Assembly (NCBI GenBank): GCA_022447665.1
Contig: JAKVAQ010000019.1
Span: 28,827-80,085 of the forward strand
Source of the DNA: Crocinitomicaceae bacterium
GTDB taxonomy: Bacteria; Bacteroidota; Bacteroidia; Flavobacteriales_D; Crocinitomicaceae
Direction of reading: 5' to 3'
Length of the DNA: 51,259 nucleotides
Shown here: positions 42,863 through 51,259 of the stretch, one piece after another
Layout of the letters: each line of letters starts with the position of its first letter
How positions within the stretch are numbered: position 1 is the stretch's first letter
Position numbers and translations under genes: made by a program
The notes under the pieces: model-generated
Told to the model about the DNA's origin: nothing
Seen by the model: the letters and a program-made list of their open reading frames with translations, nothing else
The model's database searches: none

Positions 42863-43630
42863 ATGAAAAAGATCGCATTATTAATTTTTAGCACTACTCT
42901 TCTTAATGGTATAGCTCAAGAAGAAGACATTACAGAAAAACTTCGAAAACACAGTATAGGAGTTGAGTTCGGAACTTATGTCGGTGCTATTCTGGGTAAC
43001 AATGTTAGAACCCACAAAACTTCAATTCAATACAAACACACTCTAAAGAATCCGGCTTGGTCATTCAGGGGAAGTGTAAATTACTCCGAACATTATAGTT
43101 GGTCTTGGACTACCGGAGACGTTGTGGCCCTGAGCGATAGTACAATGACATTTGAGAATAATGATTTTGGAACTTTAAACCTGTCTTCTACTGCAGGTGT
43201 TCAGCGAAGATTTGGTAAAAGTAAATTAACTTGGTTTATTGGAGGTGAAGCCATTCTCGGATTCTATAGAAGTTTGAGAACAGACAGGTTTAATGATCAG
43301 CAGTATACGATTGACACAACAAATAATAGCGTTGACTTGTCCACTGGTTTTCAATTTCAAGAAACTAGTTATCGTCAAACGGAGCGCACCTATCTTTCAA
43401 CCGGATTAGGCTTGATACTAGGCGCAGAATGGAAGCTAGCAAAAAGGTTTTCCTTTGGCGTTCAATCCAATATAAACTTTTTATACAACATTGGTTTAAA
43501 ATATAAATACACCACTATCGACTGGAGTGAAAATGAATCCATATCTAATTCTAGTGAGTCTGAATTAAATTCAACTTTTTTTTCGATAAATAGTTCTCCA
43601 GTATTACTCTATTTTAACTTTCATTTTTGA
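42863..43630 (+). CDS. Outer-membrane beta-barrel protein, unknown function
   Basis: 255 residues with signal peptide (MKKIALLIFSTTLLNGIAQ) and repeated amphipathic strands (IGVEFGTYVGAILG, SWSFRGSVNYSEHY, GTLNLSSTAGVQRRFG, LTWFIGGEAILGFYR, YLSTGLGLILGAEWKLAKRFSFGVQS) closing with LYFNFHF. This is a small porin-like barrel of the OMP_b-brl type; no specific ligand. The candidate RNA lies upstream and a bidirectional terminator follows. Confidence 0.75.
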   Translation: MKKIALLIFSTTLLNGIAQEEDITEKLRKHSIGVEFGTYVGAILGNNVRTHKTSIQYKHTLKNPAWSFRGSVNYSEHYSWSWTTGDVVALSDSTMTFENNDFGTLNLSSTAGVQRRFGKSKLTWFIGGEAILGFYRSLRTDRFNDQQYTIDTTNNSVDLSTGFQFQETSYRQTERTYLSTGLGLILGAEWKLAKRFSFGVQSNINFLYNIGLKYKYTTIDWSENESISNSSESELNSTFFSINSSPVLLYFNFHF

Positions 43631-43650
43631 ATCGAAAAGTACGTAAATTA

Positions 43651-43680
43651 AAAAGGCCGTCTCGATGAGACGGCCTTTTT
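43651..43680. terminator. Bidirectional terminator between convergent genes
   Basis: Perfect 13-bp stem AAAAGGCCGTCTC / GAGACGGCCTTTT with a 3-nt loop, T-rich on the 3' side for both strands. It serves the barrel gene (+) and the Omp28-like gene (-). Confidence 0.9.
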
Positions 43681-43699
43681 AATGCATTATTATCAAAGA

Positions 43700-44816
43700 C
43701 TACTGTACAGTAATTTTTCTTACTTCAACAGCGTCATTAATCGTAGCTCTTACGAAGTAAATTCCTTTTGGAAGGTTAGCAACATCTACTGACGTTAAGT
43801 TTGTTCCAATTGTCATGCTTTCAGCACCATTGTTTGAAACAACTTCACCAACTAAGTTCAATACTTCAATATTCACCTGAGCATCTTGTTTAAGATCTAA
43901 TCTTACGTTAACTATATCAACAACAGGATTAGGGAATACAGAAAGACCAAATTCTAATTCAGAAGCAAATTCGTTAACACCTAAGAAACCAGTGTGAGCT
44001 TTTGCTCCAGTAATGATGTTTTGGTTTGTTTCAGAAACGAAAACCACGACTTCTAAGTCCTCCAATACAAGATCAACTCCATTTAAATCATCAGGAATTG
44101 TCCATGTTTCACTTTCTTCAACTAAAGTACCCACTGTAGTCGTAGAAATAGAATTACCAGTAGTACCAGTAATTAATTTTCTCAACATGTGGTGATGGTT
44201 GTAAGTTCCATCAGGGTTTACTTCAGCAGGATAGAAAGTTGACCCACCATTTTGTGGCCCTTTAATATTACTTTGTAAAACAGCCACGTGGTACTTCATT
44301 GATGAAGGAGCTCCACTTGCTGTGAAATACGCTTCAAAGTTCACTGTAAGCTCTCTAGTCGTTGGATCGATGATAGCATCAGCCGCAACATTCACATAAG
44401 AGTCTTCAGTTAAAACCGTTTCTCCCATTGGTTGCCAATAACTTCTGCTCATTGCTGTACCACCAGCTTGCTCATACCCAGAAAACACACGTCTATTAAT
44501 AGTTCCCGCAGGGTAAACACCAATACTTGCTTGCCCTGCTAAAGAAGAGCCATGTGTTGTTCTGTAATCAGGATCAGAACCTGAAGGGCTAGCATAAGAA
44601 CCTGTATGGATGTTAATTAACATTACATCACCAGGATAATCCTCAGCAAATTCTTTTCCTTTTTTATGTCCATCAGGACAATAACCGCAGTAGATACCTG
44701 TATATTCTTCAAGTACTACATTTTTTCTCAACAGTTTCGCTAACTGGTAATTGACCGAAAGAAGTTCCGGCAATCCCTAAAGCTAACGCACTTAAAACGA
44801 GTTTGTTTCTTACCAT
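43700..44816 (-). CDS. Omp28-like protein with T9SS type A sorting tail, split by a frameshift
   Basis: The main open frame (43700-44773, 357 codons) begins with a TTG and lacks a signal peptide. In a neighbouring frame, directly upstream, an ATG at 44816 encodes MVRNKLVLSALALGIAGTSF then GQLPVSETVEK, a proper signal peptide. The two join at a run of six A (44721-44726): one base fewer would give one continuous protein. The mature part has a thioredoxin-like GIYCGYCPDGH, typical of Omp28-related proteins, and ends in the T9SS tail (LSVFPNPVVDIVNVRL ... GIYFVRATINDAVEVRKITVQ). The cause may be a sequencing error, a mutation or programmed slippage. Confidence 0.75.
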
Positions 44817-44985
44817 AGTTAATTAGAGTTATATAGATTTACTATTAAATTAATGAGATGGTTGTTATAAATTTTATAAATGTGAATCATAAAATTGATA
44901 AATATTGTATTCCTTTTTTGACTATATATCAAGGATTTATGCAAGTATAATGAGCACTCAAAACCATTTCACTTATAACAGGTTG

Positions 44986-45540
44986 TTAAAAATTAATCGA
45001 GCAACGATTCTCTTGAACAGCCCTTATCATGACGTCTAAACCAACATCTTTCACATCTTTATTAAGCATTTCATTAATTTCAAAACGCTTAGACTTAAGA
45101 AGCATTGCATCATAAAATCGGCGAACATCTTGAGGATTTTCGAGTATTAATCTCGGAACCTTCATTAAAGAACCATCGGCATTTTTTGCTACCATCGTAA
45201 AATAACAAGAATTCGTATGTTTCTCCTCACCAGTTTTAGGTTTTAAAGAGGTTACTCTTATACCTACTATCATTGACGAATTTCCTACATAATTAATGGA
45301 AGCGGCCAAACTCACTAACTCCCCCACTTCCACCGGCTCTCTGAATTCCACACCATCAACTGAAACTGTTACACAATAGGCTCCAGAATGCTTCGCAGCA
45401 CATACATAAGCCACTTTATCCATTAAAGAGAGTAAAGTTCCTCCGTGTACCTTACCAGAGAAATTCGCGAAGGAAGGAATCATCAATTCTGTTATGGTGA
45501 CTTTTGAATCACTTACTGGTTTTGCTTCCATATTCATCAT
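44986..45540 (-). CDS. Acyl-CoA thioesterase (hotdog fold, YciA/BFIT-like)
   Basis: 184 residues (starts at 45540, 45537 or 45531 possible). The hotdog signature is clear: NFSGKVHGGTLLSLMDKVAYVCAAKHSGAYCVTVSVDGVEFREPVEVGELV, with the catalytic Asp in LMDKVAY. A C-terminal extension of about 50 residues (SKRFEINEMLNKDVKDVGLDVM) goes beyond the minimal fold. It hydrolyses acyl-CoA to free acid and CoA in the cytoplasm; chain-length preference unknown. Confidence 0.9.
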   Translation of the reverse strand: MMNMEAKPVSDSKVTITELMIPSFANFSGKVHGGTLLSLMDKVAYVCAAKHSGAYCVTVSVDGVEFREPVEVGELVSLAASINYVGNSSMIVGIRVTSLKPKTGEEKHTNSCYFTMVAKNADGSLMKVPRLILENPQDVRRFYDAMLLKSKRFEINEMLNKDVKDVGLDVMIRAVQENRCSINF

Positions 45541-45685
45541 CTTAATTACGTTGAATTTATAAATAAGTAAAAGAATTATGACTATTTCCGAGTCAAATAT
45601 TAGTGTACCTTACTAAATCGTTTTAGTTGTTACAATGCACGGTTTGGCTTAATCTTTGCTCTTTTTTTTAGAAGATCGCAATCTT

Positions 45686-47092
45686 ATGAAAACTCTATTT
45701 CTACTATCGCTAATGCTAATTAGCGCTTCTTCCTTTGCCATAACCCGTAGGTTTGTAAAATCAATAGAAAAAGTAAATCTTAATTACGACATCCGTCACT
45801 TGCAAAGAGGCTATAGATTAGACTTTTCCATAGATGTTTTAACAAATAAGGAAGTATTACACAACTCTTCCTCCTCTTTAAAGATTAATCTTAAAGACTT
45901 TAACATTACGGTTGAGGGCGATGGAACTCTTGTCAAAAAGAACAAACGAAGATTCACGGTAGGCATCCCTTATGAACTATCAGAAGAGGGAGAACTTATA
46001 ATCAAAGCAAACCTAATTAAGTTTCCAGAATACCGATACGAATTTGAATTACCCTTGACAGATTTTAGAGAAAAAATTATTGGCGTCGGTGTTGCCAATA
46101 TTGAAAACGATTTCATTGCAGGAAGGAGTTTACAATTAGCACTCTTTTGTGATATGCAAGATGGAGATATTTACAATACTTTTGATCGGTTTCCAAAAGT
46201 ATTTAATAGGGACTTCGAATTTGAAATTTCTGGGGCCGCTTATGCACTATCTTCAACAGGCAAAATAGCTATAGATTATACGAGTATTGAAGAAAATACT
46301 GTAAACATAAAAGCGACCCTAAGATCAAACCCCTCAATTTCGATATACAGAGAAATTCCCGTAAGCTATAATACGCAATACACCTTCAATTATTCAGCTT
46401 TGGACGGGTATACTGGGAGCGATGGAAGATGTGGGAGAGATGGGGCTTGTGGTGACGATGGACGCCACTGCACTTCTGAAAACGGAGATGACGGCAATAA
46501 CGGTAGCGACGGACAAGATGGTGAAGATGGTGACAACGGATACCATGCAAACAACGTGAGTGTTGAACTTACTTTAGTTCACCGTGAGAAAATTAAGGAT
46601 AGTTTACTTGAGGTCATTGTTCGTTCGTCAAATCAAATTACAACGCGCTACATAAGTTTAGAAGCTGGTTCACAAATTCAAATTTATGCGCATGGAGGTG
46701 ATGGCGGCGACGGTGGTGATGGTGGATCAGGAGGAGATGGAGGAAACGGTGGTGATGGTGGCTCAGGAACGGATGAAAAACCAAAAGGCAATGGTGGCGA
46801 TGGTGGTAACGGCGGTGACGGTGGGAATGGCGGAGACGGTGGACGTGGTGGAGATGGTGGTGATGTAAGTATCTATTACGATAAGTCGGCAGAGCCTTAT
46901 CTAAGCCTTATCAAAGTCTACAACCGCGGAGGTGATGGTGGTGCTGGCGGTGATAGAGGTTCACGAGGCGACTCTGGAGACGAAGGTGATGGTAGGTGTG
47001 ATGGAGATAATGGATCAAGCGGCAGATGCGGCTATTACGGTGATGATGGTCAGGATGGTCAAGACGGAAGAATTAGCTACGTTTTAAAGTAA
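45686..47092 (+). CDS. Secreted proline-free Gly-X-Asp repeat protein
   Basis: 468 residues from the ATG at 45686 with signal peptide (MKTLFLLSLMLISASSFA); the longer frame from 45656 is rejected. Residues about 25-235 are an Ig-like beta-rich region of unknown family. After that three Gly-rich blocks occur: one of Gly-X-Y triplets with Cys (GRCGRDGACGDDG, near 46410-46540), one of repeated GGDGGN/GGDGGS (46692-46866), and one again with Cys at 46927-47075. No Pro lies in the blocks, so a collagen triple helix is unlikely; polyglycine-II packing with Asp-mediated Ca binding is plausible. Convergent with hisIE. Confidence 0.75.
   Translation: MKTLFLLSLMLISASSFAITRRFVKSIEKVNLNYDIRHLQRGYRLDFSIDVLTNKEVLHNSSSSLKINLKDFNITVEGDGTLVKKNKRRFTVGIPYELSEEGELIIKANLIKFPEYRYEFELPLTDFREKIIGVGVANIENDFIAGRSLQLALFCDMQDGDIYNTFDRFPKVFNRDFEFEISGAAYALSSTGKIAIDYTSIEENTVNIKATLRSNPSISIYREIPVSYNTQYTFNYSALDGYTGSDGRCGRDGACGDDGRHCTSENGDDGNNGSDGQDGEDGDNGYHANNVSVELTLVHREKIKDSLLEVIVRSSNQITTRYISLEAGSQIQIYAHGGDGGDGGDGGSGGDGGNGGDGGSGTDEKPKGNGGDGGNGGDGGNGGDGGRGGDGGDVSIYYDKSAEPYLSLIKVYNRGGDGGAGGDRGSRGDSGDEGDGRCDGDNGSSGRCGYYGDDGQDGQDGRISYVLK
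46692..46866 (+). repeat. GGTGATGGNGGN-type coding microrepeat
   Basis: A 9-bp periodic run of Gly/Asp codons in frame with the secreted protein. Codon use varies (GGT, GGC, GGA), so the run is selected at protein level and is not a simple slippage tract. Confidence 0.6.
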
Positions 47093-47680
47093 CTATTTCC
47101 TCCTTTTCTCTAATATACCTTTAACATCTTCTAACTTATAGCCTTTTGCCTGTAAGAGAATAAGATAGTGAAATAGTAAATCTGCAGATTCATTTAAAAA
47201 TAGATCTGGTTTAAAATCACCACGAGTAGACTCAATCACCGTTTCTACGGCCTCCTCTCCTACTTTCTGAGCGATCTTGTTAATTCCCTCATTTGCTAAA
47301 GACTTAACGTAACTCTTATCATCAGACCCTGTTAATCGATTTTCGATCGTATCTTCCAAATAGTCAATTATGTCTTTTTCAGTTTCACCCCAACATGTTT
47401 CCGTTCCTTTGTGACAGGTTGGACCAACTGGGTTAACTTGAATGAGCAATGTATCTTCGTCACAATCATTTTTAATTGAGACCAAGTTAAGGTAGTTTCC
47501 ACTACTCTCACCTTTTGTCCATAAGCGCTGTTTTGAACGCGAATAAAAGGTCACTCTTTTGGTTTCTAACGTCTTATTCAACGCCTCTTCATTCATGTAG
47601 CCCAGCATCAGTACTGTGCGCATTTTTTCGTTTTGTATGATCGCTGGTACTAATCCGTTTTCGTCGTATTTTACATTCAT
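47093..47680 (-). CDS. hisIE: Bifunctional phosphoribosyl-AMP cyclohydrolase/phosphoribosyl-ATP diphosphatase HisIE
   Basis: 195 residues. HisI domain (1-105) with [32 protein letters not shown], the metal-binding DCDEDTLL and [11 protein letters not shown]; HisE domain (about 110-195) with [27 protein letters not shown]. It carries out steps two and three of histidine synthesis. Its 5' end overlaps hisF by 4 bp; it is the last gene of the visible his operon. Confidence 0.96.
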   Translation of the reverse strand: MNVKYDENGLVPAIIQNEKMRTVLMLGYMNEEALNKTLETKRVTFYSRSKQRLWTKGESSGNYLNLVSIKNDCDEDTLLIQVNPVGPTCHKGTETCWGETEKDIIDYLEDTIENRLTGSDDKSYVKSLANEGINKIAQKVGEEAVETVIESTRGDFKPDLFLNESADLLFHYLILLQAKGYKLEDVKGILEKRRK

Positions 47681-48429
47681 CGTACTACAATATTGTTATT
47701 ACTTAATTCTTGTTTTAGAACTGGGATTGGAATCTCTTTATAATGAAATACTGAGGCAGCTAACGCAGCAGCAACTCCTGCTTCTTTAAACACCTCTATA
47801 AAGTCATCCATCTTACCTGCACCGCCTGAAGCTATAACAGGAATTGAAGAACTTTCATTTACTGATTTTAGTGCCTCTATTTCAAACCCATACTTAGTAC
47901 CGTCCTTCTCCATTGAAGTAAATAGAATTTCACCAGCACCTCTAGCCTCACCCTCTTTACACCACTCAAATAAATCAACTTCGGTAGGGACTTTACCTCC
48001 AACTAAATGAATTTTCCAAGTTTCATCGACCCTTTTGGCATCAACCGCCAAAACCACACATTGATTACCGAAAGCTTCAGAAAGTTCATTTATGAGCTCA
48101 GGGCGTTTTACTGCTGCTGAATTTACAGCAATTTTATCCGCACCAGCTCTCAATATAGCTCTTGCACCTTCAACACTGTTTACTCCTCCACCAACGGTGA
48201 AAGGTATATTAATTTCTGCGGCAATTTTTTCAACAAGGTGAACTAAGGTTTCTCTTCGTTCTTCCGTGGCAGAAATGTCCAGAAAAACCAATTCATCTGC
48301 ACCCTCTTCAACGTATCTTGCGGCCAATTCCACAGGGTCACCTGCATCTCTAAGGCTTTCAAAATTCACACCTTTTACAGTTCTTCCATTTTTTATATCC
48401 AAACATGGAATAATTCTTTTAGCTAACAT
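47677..48429 (-). CDS. hisF: Imidazole glycerol phosphate synthase cyclase subunit HisF
   Basis: 250 residues, (beta/alpha)8 barrel: [23 protein letters not shown] with the catalytic Asp11, [23 protein letters not shown] with the second catalytic Asp, and [13 protein letters not shown]. With HisH it forms IGP and AICAR from PRFAR. It overlaps the DinB gene by 11 bp and hisIE by 4 bp. Confidence 0.97.
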   Translation of the reverse strand: MLAKRIIPCLDIKNGRTVKGVNFESLRDAGDPVELAARYVEEGADELVFLDISATEERRETLVHLVEKIAAEINIPFTVGGGVNSVEGARAILRAGADKIAVNSAAVKRPELINELSEAFGNQCVVLAVDAKRVDETWKIHLVGGKVPTEVDLFEWCKEGEARGAGEILFTSMEKDGTKYGFEIEALKSVNESSSIPVIASGGAGKMDDFIEVFKEAGVAAALAASVFHYKEIPIPVLKQELSNNNIVVR

Positions 48430-48943
48430 TCTTTTTGTTTTTAGTATTCAAATCGAATCCGTTATAAAATCCCAAATCTTTGTTCTTCAGCAATTTTACA
48501 GCATAAGTGATTTGGCCGGTATGGTATGACAAATGCTCTGTTAAGTGTATTAGATTACCCATTCCAGTGAACTCAAATCCTTGCACAGATCGTTTTTGCA
48601 TCATCTCTTGAGGACTCAACGAATCCATACTATTTATAACCTCCTCTACAGTCAACGCAAGCATATTTAAAAGTTCATTTTTTGACAATCCTGAAGTTTG
48701 GGAAAATTCAGTATCACGTTCACGGTTATCTTCATAATTCATTAATGAATCAATTCCATATTGACGCATATTCCCGCATATATGGAGTACAAGGTTTCCA
48801 ATAGCACTCAAATTATCATTTGGTCTTATCCAAACCTCTGTCTCACTTAATTCTTCAAAGGCCGTTCGTACAAATCGCAGGCTTTCATTTAGTCGAAAAA
48901 CTATATTTTTTTTGAAATCTTCGAGGATTACCGTGCTATCCAT
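48419..48943 (-). CDS. DinB-family protein within the his operon
   Basis: 174 residues from the ATG at 48943 (a TTG two codons upstream is possible). A four-helix bundle with metal-binding His residues: [16 protein letters not shown] and [22 protein letters not shown] are the DinB/YfiT marks (His near 51 and about 140-145). DinB-like proteins are metal-dependent thiol S-transferases or hydrolases in other bacteria. It overlaps hisF by 11 bp and hisA by 8 bp, so it is fully embedded in the histidine transcript; its relation to that pathway is unclear. Confidence 0.82.
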   Translation of the reverse strand: MDSTVILEDFKKNIVFRLNESLRFVRTAFEELSETEVWIRPNDNLSAIGNLVLHICGNMRQYGIDSLMNYEDNRERDTEFSQTSGLSKNELLNMLALTVEEVINSMDSLSPQEMMQKRSVQGFEFTGMGNLIHLTEHLSYHTGQITYAVKLLKNKDLGFYNGFDLNTKNKKNVS

Positions 48944-49673
48944 TGACAATAAATTTTTCGAGATCTTTTAACGAGATTCTATTTTCATAAATTGCCTTAC
49001 CAACAATGGCGCCCTCACAATCTATTGCTCTTAATTCTGTCAAATCATCTAAAGTCGCCACCCCGCCGCTTGCTATTAAGTTTAGTTTTTGTTTGTTCTC
49101 CTCAGCTTGTCCAATCAAGTTTTTGTACAAATCAACTGAAGGCCCTTCTAGCATACCATCTTTACTAATGTCCGTTGAAATAACATACTCTAGTCCTAAA
49201 TCAAGATACGTTTTAATAAAGGATTCAATTTTTAAGTCTGAATCTTCCTGCCAGCCAGAAGTCGATATAAAACCATTTCTAGCATCTGCTCCAAGAATAA
49301 TCTTTTCTGGACCGTATTTCCCTATCCATGTCTTGAATAGCTCCGGATTTTTAACCGCTATGCTACCACCTGTAATTTGTTTTGCGCCAGATTCGAACGC
49401 AATTTTGAGATCTTCATCTGATTTCAACCCTCCTCCAAAGTCAACAGAAAGAGAAGTTTTCGAGGCTATTTCTTCTAAAACCTTATAATTTATAATCCTT
49501 TTTGCCTTAGCTCCGTCCAAGTCAACCAAATGCAGGTATTTAACCCCAGCATCTTCGAATTGTTTAGCTATATCTAAAGGGTCTTCAGAATATACTTTCT
49601 TCGTGCTATAATCTCCTTTTGTTAACCTAACACATTTTGCATCAATGATATCAATTGCAGGTATTATTCTCAT
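48936..49673 (-). CDS. hisA: Phosphoribosylformimino-5-aminoimidazole carboxamide ribotide isomerase HisA
   Basis: 245 residues, half-barrel duplicate fold: [22 protein letters not shown] (catalytic Asp8), [23 protein letters not shown], and [14 protein letters not shown]. It isomerises ProFAR to PRFAR. The gene is packed between hisH (4-bp overlap) and the DinB gene. Confidence 0.96.
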   Translation of the reverse strand: MRIIPAIDIIDAKCVRLTKGDYSTKKVYSEDPLDIAKQFEDAGVKYLHLVDLDGAKAKRIINYKVLEEIASKTSLSVDFGGGLKSDEDLKIAFESGAKQITGGSIAVKNPELFKTWIGKYGPEKIILGADARNGFISTSGWQEDSDLKIESFIKTYLDLGLEYVISTDISKDGMLEGPSVDLYKNLIGQAEENKQKLNLIASGGVATLDDLTELRAIDCEGAIVGKAIYENRISLKDLEKFIVNG

Positions 49674-50254
49674 AATTCAACAAAGTTTTTTAAAATTCTC
49701 TCCCCAATACTCCCACTTTTTTCAGGGTGAAATTGACATCCATAGTAATTGTCTTTTTTAACTGATCCTGAAAACTTTATTCCATAATTCGTCCAGCCAA
49801 TTGTATAAGCTTTATTGTAAGGAACATAGTATGAATTCACATAATAAACATAGTCATCACTTACACCTGCGAGCAGCTCATTTTCGTTAGTAAATAGCTT
49901 ATTCCAACCTATTTGAGTTGTCTTTAACTCTTTCGAGGTGAATGGCTTTACTTCTCCATTTATCACACCAATACACTTTGTATTCCCTTCTTCTGATTTA
50001 TCGAAAAGAAGCTGCATTCCTAAACAAATTCCTAATACAGGTTGAGTTAAATTTTGGATAACTTCAACCAATTGTTTTTGTTCAAGAATCTCCATCGCTG
50101 CTTTAGCATGCCCCACACCAGGAAAAACAACTTTTTCAGCAGTTTTAATTTCTTCAGGATTATCTGTCAAAAAGCTTTCCACCCCAAGTCTATTCAGTGC
50201 ATTTTGAACCGACTTAACATTTCCTGCCCCATAGTCAATTATGGCTATTTTCAT
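49670..50254 (-). CDS. hisH: Imidazole glycerol phosphate synthase glutaminase subunit HisH
   Basis: 194 residues. Class I glutaminase: [19 protein letters not shown] at the start, catalytic Cys in [16 protein letters not shown], and the His-Glu pair in CQFHPEKSG. It supplies ammonia from glutamine to HisF. Its start abuts the hisB stop by one base. Confidence 0.97.
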   Translation of the reverse strand: MKIAIIDYGAGNVKSVQNALNRLGVESFLTDNPEEIKTAEKVVFPGVGHAKAAMEILEQKQLVEVIQNLTQPVLGICLGMQLLFDKSEEGNTKCIGVINGEVKPFTSKELKTTQIGWNKLFTNENELLAGVSDDYVYYVNSYYVPYNKAYTIGWTNYGIKFSGSVKKDNYYGCQFHPEKSGSIGERILKNFVEL

Positions 50255-51259
50255 TACAAGACACCTTTTGTAGAAGGCAAAAACGCCTCATTAATACTTC
50301 TTTTCTTTGCCATTTTTATTGATTTAGCGAATGCCTTGAAAATAGCCTCAATTTTGTGGTGCTCATTCTCACCATTGGCTTTGACATTCAAATTACACTT
50401 TGCTGTATCTGTAAAAGATTTAAAAAAGTGTTTAAACATTTCAGTAGGCATTTTCCCAACCATTTCACGGTTAAATGTCGCCTCCCATTCAAGCCAATTT
50501 CTTCCACCAAAATCTATTAACACCTGTGCATCAGCATCATCCATAGGCAAAGCGAATCCATATCGCTCTATACCAAGTTTGTTCTCAAAACATTGAGCAA
50601 AGGCCTCTCCGAGTGCCAGTGCCGTATCCTCAATAGTATGGTGTTCATCAACTTCTAGGTCACCGTCAACTTTAATATTTAGGTCTATTTGTCCGTGCTT
50701 GGATATTTGTTCCAGCATGTGATCAAAAAATGCGATTCCGGTTAAAATTTCGGATTTACCTGAACCATCTAAGTCCATTTTAACCTGAATATCAGTCTCT
50801 TTCGTCTTTCGACTTACACTCCCTACTCGACGTCCAAATTTTAAGAACTCATAAATTCTCTTCCATGAAGTTGTGCTAAGTGCAGCATTTAAAGAATTTT
50901 CACCAATAAATATTCCTTGCGCACCTAGGTTTTGAGCCAATTCCATATCTGTTTCTCGATCACCCAGTACATAAGAATTTGCTAAATCATATTCACCCTC
51001 AATATATTTCGTCAACAACCCTGTCCTCGGCTTTCTTGTAGGTGCATTATCTTTAGGAAAAGATCGGTCAATAAGTATTTCATCAAACTCTACCCCCTCA
51101 CCTTTAAATGCTTCAATAATCTTATTCTGAGCCGGCCAAAAGGTTTCTTCGGGAAAAGAATCTGTTCCCAATCCATCTTGATTGGTCACCATAACTAGCT
51201 CATAATCTAACTCCTCGGCAATACGAGATAAATACTGAAAGGCACCTGGATAGTAAACT
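50254..51259 (-). CDS. hisB: Bifunctional histidinol-phosphatase/imidazoleglycerol-phosphate dehydratase HisB (5' end beyond the window)
   Basis: The frame continues to the window end; the visible 334 codons start in [19 protein letters not shown], before [11 protein letters not shown] of the HAD phosphatase domain, so the ATG at 51192 is internal. The HAD domain continues with [12 protein letters not shown]. The dehydratase domain has the Mn-binding motifs [13 protein letters not shown] and, near the C-terminus, [15 protein letters not shown]. It performs steps six and eight of the pathway. The 5'-most genes of the operon (hisG, D, C) are expected outside the window. Confidence 0.96.
   Translation of the reverse strand, partial: VYYPGAFQYLSRIAEELDYELVMVTNQDGLGTDSFPEETFWPAQNKIIEAFKGEGVEFDEILIDRSFPKDNAPTRKPRTGLLTKYIEGEYDLANSYVLGDRETDMELAQNLGAQGIFIGENSLNAALSTTSWKRIYEFLKFGRRVGSVSRKTKETDIQVKMDLDGSGKSEILTGIAFFDHMLEQISKHGQIDLNIKVDGDLEVDEHHTIEDTALALGEAFAQCFENKLGIERYGFALPMDDADAQVLIDFGGRNWLEWEATFNREMVGKMPTEMFKHFFKSFTDTAKCNLNVKANGENEHHKIEAIFKAFAKSIKMAKKRSINEAFLPSTKGVL

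Noticed and set aside
44727-44773. TTG start of the Omp28-like frame as a real N-terminus
   Set aside because: It gives no signal peptide for an obvious T9SS cargo, while a signal peptide is present in the neighbouring frame.
46686-46868. 60-residue Met/Val-rich frame on the plus strand
   Set aside because: Out-of-frame reading of the GGTGATGGT repeat; low complexity, no start signal.
50054-50596. 180-residue plus-strand frame over hisH/hisB
   Set aside because: Antisense shadow of two certain histidine genes.
1-51259. tRNA or rRNA genes, IS elements, prophage
   Set aside because: No T-arm-like GGTTCGAATCC context outside coding genes, no transposase or integrase frames and no terminal repeats were seen.

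Overview
The window looks like chromosomal DNA of a marine-type Bacteroidota, most likely Flavobacteriales. The base composition is AT-rich and Shine-Dalgarno sites are almost absent. Several genes are preceded by the Bacteroidota promoter signature (TTTG or TTG, about 20 nt, TAnnTTTG). A type IX secretion (T9SS) component, PorT, and two T9SS cargo proteins with type A sorting tails are present. The identification below family level is inference. There is no prophage, insertion sequence, CRISPR array or tRNA gene that I can see. The protein set is mostly housekeeping and cell-envelope functions.

Layout. 1-7.4 kb: a partial GyrI-like protein, a GNAT acetyltransferase, an ECF sigma factor with a very small zinc-type anti-sigma partner, secreted proteins (including YceI), a PH-domain/membrane protein/DEAD helicase operon, another GNAT and a lipoprotein. 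7.5-10.8 kb: a translationally coupled light/DNA-repair trio: a photolyase of the iron-sulfur family that has lost its cluster cysteines, a second cryptochrome/photolyase, and a DUF2805 protein. 10.9-13.2 kb: a 20-unit WG-repeat protein. 13.2-17.4 kb: a TonB-dependent receptor, LytS-type kinase and LytTR regulator in one operon. 17.5-22.1 kb: mnmE, sucD with a textbook promoter and terminator, and an overlapping DUF481/GNAT/ATP-grasp operon. A 40-residue Cys/Lys-rich gene with its own promoter lies at 22060-22182. 22.2-28.3 kb: a TPR-SpoIIE phosphatase, universal stress protein, esterase, PorT, GNAT and methyltransferase. 28.3-34 kb: an erythromycin-esterase-like domain fused to a predicted barrel, a YbjN-PspA pair, an XRE-phospholipase-D pair and a secreted nuclease. 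34-45.5 kb: a giant AsmA-like protein, a lipoprotein, a T9SS-exported alpha/beta hydrolase with its small partner, a SiaC-like regulator, a candidate pseudoknotted non-coding RNA, a barrel protein, an Omp28-like T9SS cargo gene split by a frameshift, and a thioesterase. 45.7-47.1 kb: a proline-free Gly-X-Asp repeat protein. 47.1-51.26 kb: the histidine operon hisB-hisH-hisA-(DinB)-hisF-hisIE on the minus strand, cut by the window end inside hisB.

The observations I rate highest are the candidate pseudoknotted RNA at 42.56-42.81 kb, the cluster-less photolyase and its partners, the missed Cys/Lys-rich microprotein, the homopolymer frameshift separating a signal peptide from its T9SS cargo, and the Gly-X-Asp protein. 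Several genes also have a -7 box ending 3-4 nt before the start codon, suggesting leaderless transcription. I did not find a clear multi-gene defence or mobile system.
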